From contig NZ_LMRV01000055.1 of the NCBI RefSeq assembly GCF_001428245.1, positions 1 to 64,000 of the forward strand: a stretch of DNA of 64,000 nucleotides, given 5' to 3'. The notes under the pieces are model-generated. The model saw nothing but the letters and a program-made list of their open reading frames with translations, had not been told where the DNA came from and searched no databases. The translations under genes were made by a program, and so were the position numbers. The stretch's first letter is position 1. Each line of letters opens with the position of its first letter. Positions 46,925 to 55,568 of this stretch are shown here, one piece after another. This DNA is from Paenibacillus sp. Soil522 (GTDB lineage Bacteria > Bacillota > Bacilli > Paenibacillales > Paenibacillaceae).

Positions 46925-49228
46925 GTGAGCGATGCCAATGGGTGCGTGACAAGCATTATTCTCGTTACCTACAATAAGCTTGATTACACGAAGCAATGCG
47001 TGGAGAGCATTCGGCGGCATACGCAGCGGAGCTGCTATGAGCTGATTATTGTAGATAACGGTTCGACGGATGGCACGGCAGAGTGGGCAAAAAACGAATG
47101 CGGCATCATTGTAATCGCCAATGGCTGCAATGAAGGATTTCCTAAGGGCAGTAATCAAGGGATGGCTGCGGCTTCGGGGGATCTTCTTATGATGCTTAAT
47201 AACGATACGATCGTAACGCCGGGCTGGCTTGACGGATTGAAGCGCGGCTTGCTCAGCGATGACCGGATCGGGGCAGTCGGCCCCGTCACGAACTCGGCTT
47301 CATATTGGACGAATATTCCGGTCACGTATAAGACGATAGAGGAAATGGAGCTGTTCGCTTCCGCACTTCATGCCATCCCCGACAAAACGAAATGGGAGGA
47401 GCGCGTAAAGCTGGTCGGCTATTGCCTGCTCATGCGGCGGGAGGCGTGGGAGAAGGCCGGACCGCTTGACGAGCGATTCGGCATCGGCAACTTTGAGGAT
47501 GACGACTATGGCTTGAGGCTGCGGCTGGCAGGCTACAGGCTATTGTTGTGCGGAGATACGTTTATTCATCATCATGGCAGCGTCTCTTTTAATTCCGATC
47601 CGGAGCTGTTTCAACAAACCTTGAGGAACAATGCACAAGTTTTTATGGAAAAATGGGGCTTTCATCCGGGAGATCTGGCGCAAATACGAATGGATTTCAG
47701 CACGGTCATTCAGCGGGAATCTCATGAATACAAACGCGATGATTGCTCGTTCATGGAAATCGGCTGCGGCTGCGGAGCGACAATTTTGCATATGAAGAAA
47801 CAATTCCCGTATGCCAAATGGTACGGTGTCGAGCGTAACGAGCTGGCGGCGAGAGTTGCCGAGGCGTCGGGAATTACCGTATTCCGCTCGGGAGAGCAGG
47901 AGAATTGGGCTCTGCCTGCCGAAGGATTGGACGGAATAATGATCGGAGATGCCCATGCCTACGGGACGCCGCAAGCCATGAAGCGGCTTGTCAGTCTGCT
48001 GAAGCCCGGAGGCTGGATAATCGGCTGCTTTGCGAATCGATTTTATTTTGAGAATGTACGGCAATATTTGGATCCGGCGAATGTGAGGGCGAAGCGCCAA
48101 GCGGCTATCCAATATACGCTGCAGCAGGTTAATCAGCTGTACGTACAGTCCGGTTTTTCTTATGTGAAGGTTACGCTCGCCGAGCATAAACCGCAGGAGC
48201 AGCTTGATTATATTCGCCTCCTTGAGCAGCTAACGGATGAAGCGATTACGGATCAGCTTACAGCCGCTTATTTACTTGTGTACGGACGCGTCCCGTTTGC
48301 GGTCCAGCGGGAGGAAGCAGACAAAAACGGCGAGCCGGCTGAACTTGGAGGAAATGGAGAAGAAGGGGAAGAATCGTCGGCTCAGGCCTATATTCAGGAG
48401 ACTGCGCAAGCAGAACAGACGAACGAAGCAAAGCAGTTATCGCCTCGAGAAGATGAATCGGACCAGCTCGCGGAGCAAAACGATGTGCGGTTTACAGGCG
48501 AGCGGCTGGTTGTAAATCAAACGGTCAAGCAAAGCTATAGCAGCGTCTATCATGAGCATATGAGCCGTTATGAATTTGCCGGTCCGCTGGTGAAGGGAAT
48601 GCGCGTGCTGGATGCCGCGTGCGGAGCGGGTTATGGAAGCGCCATGCTAAAGCGGGCGGGAGCGGCTGAGGTGGTGGGTATCGACGTTGATAAACGATCG
48701 CTCGAGCTGGCCGAGCGGGACTACGGCAGCAGCGGCGTCTCGTTTGCGGAAGGAGATGTGCTGCGGCTGCCCTTTAAGGATGAATCGTTTGATGCTGTCG
48801 TTTCTTTCGAAACGATCGAGCATGTCACCGCGGGAGCGGATTGGATAAGGGAATCGGCTCGCGTGCTGAAGGATGGAGGCTTGTTTATCGTATCGACGCC
48901 GAATCGCACCGTTACGAATTCGCATATTTATTTTGAGGAGCAGCCCTTTAACCAGCATCACCGCTTTGAATACCGTACGGCTGAGCTGATAGGAGAGCTT
49001 GTGATGCACTACGCAGTCGAGGCCGTATATGGTCAGAATGCGTTCGATGATTCGAGGTTTCCTGCGATGCGCTGGCTGCGCCAAATGAACGCCATCGCAC
49101 CGGATCGAGGCGAGGTGCATATGCGTACTTGGACGCCGCACATGCTGATCCCGCTCCACGAGCTTAAGAGCGCCGAGCCGATGTATGTCGTGGCGGTGTG
49201 CCGGAAGACGAAGCAAAATAAGGCTTGA
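46925..49228 (+). CDS. Three-domain glycosyltransferase-methyltransferase-methyltransferase
   Basis: 767-aa cytosolic fusion. Residues 9-235 are a GT-A family 2 glycosyltransferase (SIILVTYNKLDYTKQCV, IVDNGSTDGT, MLNNDTIVTPGWLD as DxD-like site, GNFEDDDYGLRLRLAGY). Residues about 277-400 are a SAM methyltransferase (FMEIGCGCGATIL, YGVERNE, GGWIIGCF). A 60-residue acidic Gln/Glu linker (462-521) follows, then RFTGERLVV and a second methyltransferase (about 555-680; RVLDAACGAGYGSAML, VVGIDVDKRS, FDAVVSFETIEHV). Likely builds and methylates a surface glycan or glycoprotein; substrate unknown. GTG 46925 has GAGGGGG upstream. No glycan cluster surrounds it. Confidence 0.88.
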   Translation: MSDANGCVTSIILVTYNKLDYTKQCVESIRRHTQRSCYELIIVDNGSTDGTAEWAKNECGIIVIANGCNEGFPKGSNQGMAAASGDLLMMLNNDTIVTPGWLDGLKRGLLSDDRIGAVGPVTNSASYWTNIPVTYKTIEEMELFASALHAIPDKTKWEERVKLVGYCLLMRREAWEKAGPLDERFGIGNFEDDDYGLRLRLAGYRLLLCGDTFIHHHGSVSFNSDPELFQQTLRNNAQVFMEKWGFHPGDLAQIRMDFSTVIQRESHEYKRDDCSFMEIGCGCGATILHMKKQFPYAKWYGVERNELAARVAEASGITVFRSGEQENWALPAEGLDGIMIGDAHAYGTPQAMKRLVSLLKPGGWIIGCFANRFYFENVRQYLDPANVRAKRQAAIQYTLQQVNQLYVQSGFSYVKVTLAEHKPQEQLDYIRLLEQLTDEAITDQLTAAYLLVYGRVPFAVQREEADKNGEPAELGGNGEEGEESSAQAYIQETAQAEQTNEAKQLSPREDESDQLAEQNDVRFTGERLVVNQTVKQSYSSVYHEHMSRYEFAGPLVKGMRVLDAACGAGYGSAMLKRAGAAEVVGIDVDKRSLELAERDYGSSGVSFAEGDVLRLPFKDESFDAVVSFETIEHVTAGADWIRESARVLKDGGLFIVSTPNRTVTNSHIYFEEQPFNQHHRFEYRTAELIGELVMHYAVEAVYGQNAFDDSRFPAMRWLRQMNAIAPDRGEVHMRTWTPHMLIPLHELKSAEPMYVVAVCRKTKQNKA

Positions 49229-49306
49229 TGATAATCGTTTTAGAGAAAAACTAGCATAATGTGCGGGTTTTGCTATACAATTGATGGTGTTGACGAACCG
49301 AATATG

Positions 49307-49402
49307 TTCCGGGGAGCTGCTAAAGCCGGCTGAGAGGGAATTATCTGTACAATTCCGACCCGTTAAAACCTGATCTGGATAATGCCAGTGTAGGGACAGA
49401 AG
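49307..49402 (+). ncRNA. TPP riboswitch (THI element)
   Basis: Conserved THI-box sequences are present in order: GGGGAGCTGC, GGCTGAGAGG (49328-49337), then GACCCGTTAAAACCTGATCTGGATAATGCCAGTGTAGGGA (49357-49396; split here only for description). It binds thiamine pyrophosphate and normally shuts off thiamine synthesis or uptake genes. The expression platform is the terminator at 49477-49504. The genes it should control are broken (see the pseudogenes at 49503-49801), so only the tatD-like gene downstream remains. Confidence 0.93.
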
Positions 49403-49476
49403 CTTTGTTTGCTTGCCAGGCTCGTTCGGAGCGATTCGGCCTTTGCCGGTACAAACAGCTACAGTCGATTGTAGGG

Positions 49477-49504
49477 CGTCCTCCGGATAAGGGGGACGTT
49501 TTTT
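49477..49504 (+). terminator. Riboswitch expression-platform terminator
   Basis: CGTCCTCC (49477-49484) pairs with GGGGGACG (49491-49498), then TTTTTT. A short hairpin CTACA/TGTAG sits just upstream (49460-49475) and may compete in the antiterminated state. Confidence 0.85.
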
Positions 49505-49652
49505 GCTTCCATCGCCTAATTCAATCGTGCAGGAGGCCATCCGGATTTGGCCGCGGCTAATGACACATACGGAAGCGACGGTGCAGCTGACGCTGCTCGG
49601 CTTCGCGGGAGGATCGGCGGTGGGCTTCGTGCTCCCGCTTTGCTGTATTTAA
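49503..49652 (+). pseudogene. Remnant of ABC permease (thiamine-precursor type)
   Basis: A 49-codon open stretch reading LLPSPNSIVQEAIRIWPRLM, then THTEATVQLTLLGFAGGSAVGF and a stop after LPLCCI. This is the N-terminal third of a ThiX/SsuC-type permease (usual form: LPSP..VV.E....W..L..H...T+..+L.GF..G...G). The start codon and first residues are missing, because the coding sense begins inside the T-run of the riboswitch terminator, and everything after the first membrane helix is deleted. Same frame continues into the ATPase remnant, so one deletion joins the two. Confidence 0.85.
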
Positions 49653-49801
49653 TTCCCGGCGTATGAGCGGGATTCCTATCCGCATGTGCTGTCCGGAGGT
49701 ATGCTGCAGCGGGTTTCTTTCCTTCGGGCAGCATCGAGGAGGCGCTGTTTCTATCCGATCGGATTATGCTTATGATCAGCGCGAAGGAAGGGAGCGGATA
49801 G
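49653..49801 (+). pseudogene. Remnant of ABC transporter ATPase
   Basis: Reads YERDSYPHVLSGGMLQRVS in the same frame as the permease remnant, containing the ABC signature LSGGMxQR. Then a second piece in another frame (49730-49801) reads SIEEALFLSDRIMLMIS and ends at TAG; this is the usual segment after the H-loop (D.EEAL.LSDRI). Walker A, Walker B and about 55 residues between signature and H-loop region are lost. Cannot encode a functional ATPase. Confidence 0.85.
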
Positions 49802-49804
49802 AAG

Positions 49805-50668
49805 GTGAACGAAATCGAAGATGGCCAGCTTGAGGGAGCATTAAGCCCGGAGTCCGCCTTGCCCGCAGGCCCATGCATAGATGCGCATCTTCACATTGAT
49901 TTGTATGCTGCAGAGGAGCGGGAGCCGCTGCTGGAAAAGGCTTTCGCTGAAGGCGTCGCTGCGGTGGTTACCGTCTCGATGCATCTGCAATCCTCGGTAG
50001 TGAACCGCGAAATTGCCCTTCGTTACGTTGGACGGGTGCATCCGGCTTACGGTTTTCATCCGGAGCAGCCTATTCCTGCTGAAGCGGAGCTCGATGAGCT
50101 GTTCGCATGGATTCGTTTGCGCCATGCAGCGGGCGAGAGGTTTGCAATTGGAGAGGTCGGGCTTCCGTATTATACGCGGACGGAGGCGGAAGAAGCGCGA
50201 GTGGGCGTGTCATTTGACGAGAAGCCTTATTTGGAGCTGCTTGAGCGATTCGCCGCACTGGCCGCTGAGCTGGATCGTCCGATTGTGCTGCATGCGGTAT
50301 ATGAGGATGCAGATAAGGCATGCGACATTCTGGAGAAGCATGGCGTTCGCAAAGTACATTTCCATTGGTTCAATGGCAGTGCTAACACGGTACGCCGGAT
50401 GGCTGCCAGCGGCTACATGGTATCGGTTACGCCGGATATTGCTTACGAGGAGGAAATTCAGCGGCTTGTGGAGCAGTATCCTTTAGATCAGCTGATGGTG
50501 GAGACGGACGGGCCATGGCCGTTCGAAGGGCCGTATGCCTCTCAGCCGACCCGGCCCGCGATGGCTGCCGATGCGGCGGGGCATATTGCGGCCATAAAGG
50601 AGCAGCCCGCCCGGCGAGTTGCGGAAATACTTCTTGCCAATACTCTTCGCTTTTACGGAATCATATAG
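49805..50668 (+). CDS. TatD family metal-dependent hydrolase
   Basis: 287-aa TIM-barrel hydrolase. CIDAHLHIDLY gives the HxH metal motif (about 24-34), AIGEVGLPYY the Glu, IVLHAVYEDAD and VHFHWFNGS the histidines, and MVETDGPWPFEG the catalytic Asp. TatD enzymes are DNases or related deacylases. This divergent member probably belonged to the thiamine operon, since it begins 4 nt after the ATPase remnant's stop and TatD-like genes often close such operons (inference). It starts at GTG 49805 with GGAG 10 nt upstream. It may still be under TPP riboswitch control. Confidence 0.85.
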   Translation: MNEIEDGQLEGALSPESALPAGPCIDAHLHIDLYAAEEREPLLEKAFAEGVAAVVTVSMHLQSSVVNREIALRYVGRVHPAYGFHPEQPIPAEAELDELFAWIRLRHAAGERFAIGEVGLPYYTRTEAEEARVGVSFDEKPYLELLERFAALAAELDRPIVLHAVYEDADKACDILEKHGVRKVHFHWFNGSANTVRRMAASGYMVSVTPDIAYEEEIQRLVEQYPLDQLMVETDGPWPFEGPYASQPTRPAMAADAAGHIAAIKEQPARRVAEILLANTLRFYGII

Positions 50669-50691
50669 GAGTTTATAAATGAGGATAAAGG

Positions 50692-50732
50692 CCGACCCCT
50701 GAGGATGAACGATTCTTACAGGGCGGTCTTTT
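50692..50732 (+). terminator. Terminator after tatD-like gene
   Basis: GACCCCTG pairs with CAGGG(C)GGTC with one bulged base, followed by TTTTCG. Confidence 0.7.
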
Positions 50733-50849
50733 CGTTTGGTTGCACGTATCGTACGCAATTGTCAGTTGCCGTTGGTCCTGCCGCTGCATACAAAGATAAG
50801 GACAGGGTTAGATTACGGGCCACATAGCGCGGCAGAAAGGAGTAAAACG

Positions 50850-51623
50850 ATGGCACAGCTGACTAGGATTCAATTTATTGCGGTGTTGGCACCAACGGTA
50901 TTACGGGTTAAGCGGGAAGGGTCTGCGATGTTTCCTTCCGTGAGGTTAGCGCAAAACTTGCTCGAAACCGGAGGCGTGATTCACGAATGGTACAACTTAG
51001 GGGGCATCAAGGTTGGCAGCGGTCAGACGAATGCTTTCTGGCATGGAGAAGCAGTCGTTAAGGGCACATGGGAAGTTGTTGATGGGCGAAGCATGAATAC
51101 GCGAGCTGCTTTCCGCGCCTACAAGAGCATCTATCACTTTTATAAGGATTTGGATTTGCTGCTGGCAGCTCCGCGGTATGAACGGGTGCGTAAAGCAATG
51201 ACGCCTGAACGTCAAGCAGACATGCTATTTGCTTGCGGCTATGCGACTGATCCGGCTTATCCGAGCAAATTAAAAGTGATTATCGAGCAGTATGGATTAA
51301 AAAAATATGATGCGCTAGGCAGCAAGCAATTTCCGAAGCCGGAGAAGCTGAAGGATGCGGAGCTCATTGTTGTTTTGTACAAGGGGCAGGCCACTTCGGA
51401 CGGCTACTTGATTGGAGGAGTGACCTGGGTGCCGGCCAGGCTGCTTGGCGAAGCTTTGGGAGCGGAAATCGGTTGGAGGGGATCGAAGGTAACCGTTAAC
51501 GGAAAGGAGCTCGAATCCATTTTATCCGAAGCAACGGGCTATGTTCAAATTCGGGATCTGGCAGCAGAGCTTGGGCTTGCCGCCAGCTGGGATTCGGCAG
51601 CGAGAGTCATATTGCTGGCGTAG
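50850..51623 (+). CDS. Glucosaminidase (GH73) with copper-amine-oxidase-type N-domain tail
   Basis: 257-aa cell wall hydrolase. Residues about 5-150 form a glucosaminidase domain (SVRLAQNLLETGG, WYNLGGIKVGSG, catalytic Glu likely in LLETGG, FRAYKSIYHFYKDL, YATDPAYPSKLKVIIEQY). Residues about 180-257 resemble a CuAO N1-type stalk (VTWVPARLLGEALGAEIGW, VQIRDLAAELGLAASWDS). No classical signal peptide is visible, which is odd for a wall enzyme; it may leave by lysis or act as a phage-like endolysin. ATG 50850 with AAAGGAG 7 nt upstream. Confidence 0.87.
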   Translation: MAQLTRIQFIAVLAPTVLRVKREGSAMFPSVRLAQNLLETGGVIHEWYNLGGIKVGSGQTNAFWHGEAVVKGTWEVVDGRSMNTRAAFRAYKSIYHFYKDLDLLLAAPRYERVRKAMTPERQADMLFACGYATDPAYPSKLKVIIEQYGLKKYDALGSKQFPKPEKLKDAELIVVLYKGQATSDGYLIGGVTWVPARLLGEALGAEIGWRGSKVTVNGKELESILSEATGYVQIRDLAAELGLAASWDSAARVILLA

Positions 51624-51630
51624 GCTGCAA

Positions 51631-51680
51631 GCAAACAAACCGGCGTCCGGCCATATGCGACCGGACGCCGGTTTGTTTGC
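51631..51680. terminator. Strong bidirectional terminator
   Basis: Perfect 20-bp inverted repeat 51631-51650 / 51661-51680 with a 10-nt loop (core GGCGTCCGG / CCGGACGCC), lying between convergent genes. Confidence 0.9.
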
Positions 51681-51699
51681 CGTGCTTAAAATAAGCAGC

Positions 51700-51858
51700 T
51701 CATTTGCCTTTCCTGGATGCGGCCCAAAAGGCAAGTATAATAAGGGGAATAAGGATGTACCACGGGATTGTAATCGTGCCTCCAACGATAAAAGCCAGCG
51801 CCATCACGATAATGACGCCGAGGATAATGTAAAGACAGCCTCTGCCGAATGTTTCCAT
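51700..51858 (-). CDS. Small two-helix membrane peptide
   Basis: 52-aa protein on the minus strand: METFGRGCLYIILGVIIVMA, then a second hydrophobic run WYILIPLIILAFWAAS and a basic end RKGK. Two membrane helices are predicted. RBS AGGAGG (complement of 51866-51871) sits about 8 nt before the ATG. Similar short peptides are common in Paenibacillaceae, function unknown. It lies back to back with the RNase J region and is terminated by the 51631 hairpin. Confidence 0.75.
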   Translation of the reverse strand: METFGRGCLYIILGVIIVMALAFIVGGTITIPWYILIPLIILAFWAASRKGK

Positions 51859-52118
51859 CGTCAATCGCCTCCTAAAACCCTCTATGCAAGCAGCTACTTC
51901 CTGAAAGTATATTCGATTATAACGTTTTTATGGGCTATAGGGTTGCAAAAATTAAAATGGACAGAGGTCGAAGCGACATAATTAAAGCTACTCGCTATGA
52001 CAGGAACTTCCATGGATGCCTACTATTGCAGAGTTAATAATACAAATGTGATAAGCTATGCGACAGCGCCTAACTATCGTCAGTCTTATAAATTCGCGAA
52101 GCAGGAGGCCACCTTAAT

Positions 52119-53810
52119 ATGCAGGCTGCAAATAAGGAAAATATGAAAAATACGCTTTCGATTTTTGCATTAGGGGGTGTTCATGAAATTGGGAAAAACA
52201 TGTACGTGATTCAATATGACGAAGATATCGTCGTGATTGACTGCGGATCCAAATTTCCCGACGAAAGCTTACCGGGGATCGATCTGATTGTTCCCGATAT
52301 CACTTACCTGAAGGAAAATAAAGATAAGGTTCGGGCCATCATTTTCACCCATGGACATGAAGATCATATTGGGGGTATACCCTATATACTGAAGCAAATG
52401 AATATACCTATTTACGGGTCGCAGTTAACACTCGGATTAATAAAAAGAAAATTAAAAGAAAACAATCTTCTAAGAGATACGGAGCTCCATGAAATCAACT
52501 CGGACTCGGTTATTGAATTGGGTACGTTAAAGCTGGATTTTTTTAAAACGAATCACAGTATTCCCGACTGTCTCGGCGTCGTCTTCCATACACCTGAAGG
52601 CACAGTCGTACATACGGGCGATTTCAAGTTCGACTTAACGCCTGTTAATAAGGAGTATCCGGATATTCATAAAATGGCCAGCATAGGCGCTAACGGAGTA
52701 CTCGCCTTGCTCTCTGAAAGCACAAATTCAGAACGGCCAGGCTTCACGCCTTCTGAAAGGCTTGTCGGCGAGCATATTGCGGATGCTTTCAAAAAAGCGG
52801 AGCATAAAGTATTTGTTTCAACTTTCGCTTCGAATGTTCACCGTCTCCAGCATGTTATTGATGCGGCACAGCAAACGAACCGGAAGCTGCTATTGCTGGG
52901 ACGAAGCATGGTGAATGTCGTATCGGTAGCGGAGGAGCTTGGCCATTTGAATATTCCGGAAGGAATGCTGGTCGAGGTGAAAGAAGCAAGTGAGATGCCA
53001 CGGGATAGAATTGCCGTGCTCTGTACGGGTAGTCAAGGGGAGCCAATGGCTGCACTTTCTCGTCTCGCAAGCTCGAGCTACCGTCAGGTGGAAATACAGT
53101 CCGGCGATACCGTAATCTTTGCTGCTTCTCCGATACCCGGAAATGAGCGGAACGTATCCCAGATCGTGGATAATTTATATCTTTTAGGCGCAAACGTCAT
53201 TTATGGCTCAGGTACAGTGACAGGCATGCATGTATCCGGACATGCCAGTCAGGAAGAGCTTAAATTAATGTTAACGCTAATGAAACCGAAGTATTTTATC
53301 CCTATTCACGGCGAGTACCGTATGCTGTTTCAACATCGTTTATTAGCGGAAGCAGTCGGAGTGGAAAGAGACAATATATTTATTGTCAACAATGGCGATG
53401 TCGTTGATTTTAAAGATCAGGCCGCCGTCCAAAGCCGGAAAATACCAGCAGGGAATACACTTGTTGACGGGTGGGGGATAGGCGACGTCGGAAATGCCGT
53501 ATTACGGGACCGGAAACACCTTGCCGAGGATGGCATTCTCGTTGTGGTCGTTACATTAAGCAAAGAAGAAGGCAACTTATTGTCCGGGCCGGATATGATC
53601 AGCCGAGGATTCATTTATGTTCGGGAATCGGAGGTTTTAATGGAGAAAATAAACGATTTGGTTATACAGGAAATTAAAGAATTGCAAAGTAGCGGTAATT
53701 TTATAAAATGGACGATTCTGAAGCACAAAATAAAAGAATCAGTTGGAAAGTATATTTACACACAAACCAAAAGAAGGCCAATGATTCTTCCCATTGTTAT
53801 AGAAGTGTAA
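52119..53810 (+). CDS. Ribonuclease J (RnjA/RnjB type)
   Basis: 563-aa beta-CASP metallo-beta-lactamase RNase J. FALGGVHEIGKNMY at the N-terminus, metal motif THGHEDHIGG (HxHxDH), HTGDFKFDLTPV, the beta-CASP region STFASNVHRLQ and MHVSGHASQEELK, and C-terminal SVGKYIYTQTKRRPMILPI. RNase J acts as 5'-3' exonuclease and endonuclease in mRNA decay and rRNA maturation. RBS CAGGAGG 11 nt before the ATG at 52119. Noticeably more AT-rich in coding than adjacent housekeeping genes, so it may be an extra paralogue acquired separately from the main rnjA. Confidence 0.93.
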   Translation: MQAANKENMKNTLSIFALGGVHEIGKNMYVIQYDEDIVVIDCGSKFPDESLPGIDLIVPDITYLKENKDKVRAIIFTHGHEDHIGGIPYILKQMNIPIYGSQLTLGLIKRKLKENNLLRDTELHEINSDSVIELGTLKLDFFKTNHSIPDCLGVVFHTPEGTVVHTGDFKFDLTPVNKEYPDIHKMASIGANGVLALLSESTNSERPGFTPSERLVGEHIADAFKKAEHKVFVSTFASNVHRLQHVIDAAQQTNRKLLLLGRSMVNVVSVAEELGHLNIPEGMLVEVKEASEMPRDRIAVLCTGSQGEPMAALSRLASSSYRQVEIQSGDTVIFAASPIPGNERNVSQIVDNLYLLGANVIYGSGTVTGMHVSGHASQEELKLMLTLMKPKYFIPIHGEYRMLFQHRLLAEAVGVERDNIFIVNNGDVVDFKDQAAVQSRKIPAGNTLVDGWGIGDVGNAVLRDRKHLAEDGILVVVVTLSKEEGNLLSGPDMISRGFIYVRESEVLMEKINDLVIQEIKELQSSGNFIKWTILKHKIKESVGKYIYTQTKRRPMILPIVIEV

Positions 53811-53891
53811 TTTGGTTCCCGGTTTCCGTATAGTTTTTTGAGGTTGAGACAAAATAAGCCCGAACGAAAAAACTGATAAGGGGACGAGTAA

Positions 53892-54248
53892 ATGAAAAAG
53901 TTTTGGTCCATTTTTTGTGTGATTTCATGTTTGGCTTTTGTACTTGCTGTACCTGCTTTTGCAGATCATTCGAGGACGGGCACGATGGAAAATTACACCA
54001 ACAGAAGTATGGGCAATGCCGTTCCGGATACAGGTTTGCGCTCTGATACCAGAATAGGCATTGATAATACGACTCGCGCACTCGATGTAGACAACGATAC
54101 AAGACTGAATACGAACGCGAACATGAACACGAACGCTTACAGAACGAACGCAGCAGACAATGACAATGATTTCAATTGGAGCTGGCTTGGGCTGTTCGGT
54201 CTGCTAGGCTTAATGGGTTTAAGAAACCGCAACCGTGAGCGTACCTGA
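53892..54248 (+). CDS. Secreted WGxxGxxG-type small protein
   Basis: 118 aa. Signal peptide with cleavage near AFA-DHS (MKKFWSIFCVISCLAFVLAVPAFA). The mature part is an Asn/Asp/Thr-rich low-complexity stretch with MNTNAYRTNAADNDND, ending in WSWLGLFGLLGLMGLRNRNRER. That tail has the tryptophan-glycine repeat helix followed by arginines of the WGxxGxxG family found in Paenibacillaceae, probably a membrane-embedded sorting tail. Function unknown. RBS GGGGACGAG (weak). Followed by a strong terminator. Confidence 0.8.
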   Translation: MKKFWSIFCVISCLAFVLAVPAFADHSRTGTMENYTNRSMGNAVPDTGLRSDTRIGIDNTTRALDVDNDTRLNTNANMNTNAYRTNAADNDNDFNWSWLGLFGLLGLMGLRNRNRERT

Positions 54249-54263
54249 TAGTGGATGAAGCTC

Positions 54264-54316
54264 GTTAAACAACATAAAAACCCTGCTGTTACAGCAGGGT
54301 TTTTATGTTGTTAAAC
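54264..54316. terminator. Bidirectional terminator
   Basis: 25-bp arms (one mismatch) with core ACCCTGCTG-TTA-CAGCAGGGT, A- and T-tracts on the two sides; serves the secreted protein gene and the metallo-hydrolase. Confidence 0.92.
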
Positions 54317-54323
54317 GTCGTTT

Positions 54324-55160
54324 CTAATGGACAAACCGTCCTTGCTCCGGCACAGCGATTTCTTTAAATTTTTTCGTTAGAAGCGTTAGGTTATCTTTTA
54401 GGGATTCACCGAACATGGGCTCCCCATGTCCCGTAATCGCTTAATAAGGATTAAGGGCAGCAAGCTTCTTAACGGATTTTTCCGCCGCATCCCAATCTGT
54501 CGTAAAATATTTTGGCGGACCGCTTATTTCCTGCTCCTGAGTTATGACTTTGTAAAGTGATTCCTGCTTGACCGTCACAAACGCATCACCGGCAATCAGG
54601 GTGCCATCCTCTTCACGGAACAGTGAGATATGGCCTGGCGTATGACCCGGCGTATGAATGTATTTCCAATCAGGCAGTCCCGGTATAATTCCATTCGCAG
54701 GCAGCGGCTTTACAAGGTCGTCCAGATCAATTCCATCATGGGGAAAGAAGGGGGACATTTCCGATACGAGTCCGCCATTTACGGTAGGATCTGCAGGCGG
54801 ATAATCAGACTCGCCGGTTAAATAAGGGAGCTCCAGCTTATGCGCGTATACGGGAACATTCCACCGTTCAATCAATTCAATAATGGCACCGACATGGTCA
54901 AAATGACCGTGTGTTAAAATAATCGCTTTAGGCGCAGAATTGAAACGTTCCTCCGCCTCATTAATGATTTTTTTCGCGGATCTTGGCATACCGGCATCAA
55001 CGAGAACCCAGCCCTCTTGCTCTTTATTCGGGTCTCCGATAAGACAAACATTTACGATTTGGATAGGGAGACAATAAATATCTGGCCGGTAAGCAAGACC
55101 CTCTCCGCTAGCAAAAGTCGTAATTGGCATAAAAGATTGCTCGAATGAGCTTTCCAACAC
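54324..55160 (-). pseudogene. MBL-fold metallo-hydrolase interrupted by an in-frame stop
   Basis: The open part (54441-55160, 239 aa, GTG start with AGGAGG) is an MBL-fold hydrolase: LVDAGMP, LTHGHFDHVG (HxHxDH), HTPGHTPGHISLF and LIAGDAF. It ends at a TAA after AALNPY, yet the same frame stays open for 38 more codons, AITGHGEPMFGESLKDNLTL and so on, to a TAG at 54324. That segment is the normal C-terminus of this family including the conserved TGHG. A single base change therefore removes the last helix. Either a recent nonsense mutation, or a sequencing error; the shortened protein may still fold. Confidence 0.85.
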
Positions 55161-55214
55161 TAAGCGCCTCCTTTGTCATCACTCTCCTCTATAAACTGTC
55201 CAAATGTTTTCTGC

Positions 55215-55436
55215 TTATTCCAGCCTCCGCGCAGTTGGATCGCATGGCGGGGATGGGATCTCTCCGCTCTCCGAAAGCTTCAACAAATAATAGCATTCCT
55301 CCCTGTACATATGATCAGGAACCAGCGGATTTATTCGGCTTAACAGCTCGGCACTTAAACCCAGCTCTTCAATTTCCTTTAAAAAACCCATAAAAACGCT
55401 CATCTCTAAGTTCACATCCGCATGGAACTTAGCCAT
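55215..55436 (-). pseudogene. DUF2935 gene fragment
   Basis: 73 codons ending in INPLVPDHMYREECYYLLKLSE, which is the C-terminal signature of the DUF2935 family (normally about 260 aa with two similar halves). A stop codon lies in frame about ten codons upstream of the first ATG, and no ribosome site precedes it, so the N-terminal three quarters are gone. It is codirectional with the broken metallo-hydrolase downstream. Confidence 0.75.
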
Positions 55437-55500
55437 AGCTAAGAATGCAATGTTATCAATAACCGGCTATCGCAAATGGGGAATAACGAATGGCAGCGTA

Positions 55501-55554
55501 AAAACAAATCACCCCCTTGCTAAATGGAGAAAAGCAAGAGGGTGATTTGTTTTT
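55501..55554 (-). terminator. Terminator after Gln-rich gene
   Basis: AAAACAAATCACCCCCTTGCT pairs with AGCAAGAGGGTGATTTGTTTT; read on the minus strand it ends in a T-run. Confidence 0.88.
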
Positions 55555-55568
55555 ACTGACCTATTTAT

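Noticed and set aside
50850-51623. Idea that the glucosaminidase marks a prophage
   Set aside because: Endolysin-like and without signal peptide, but no holin, tail or integrase gene is nearby.
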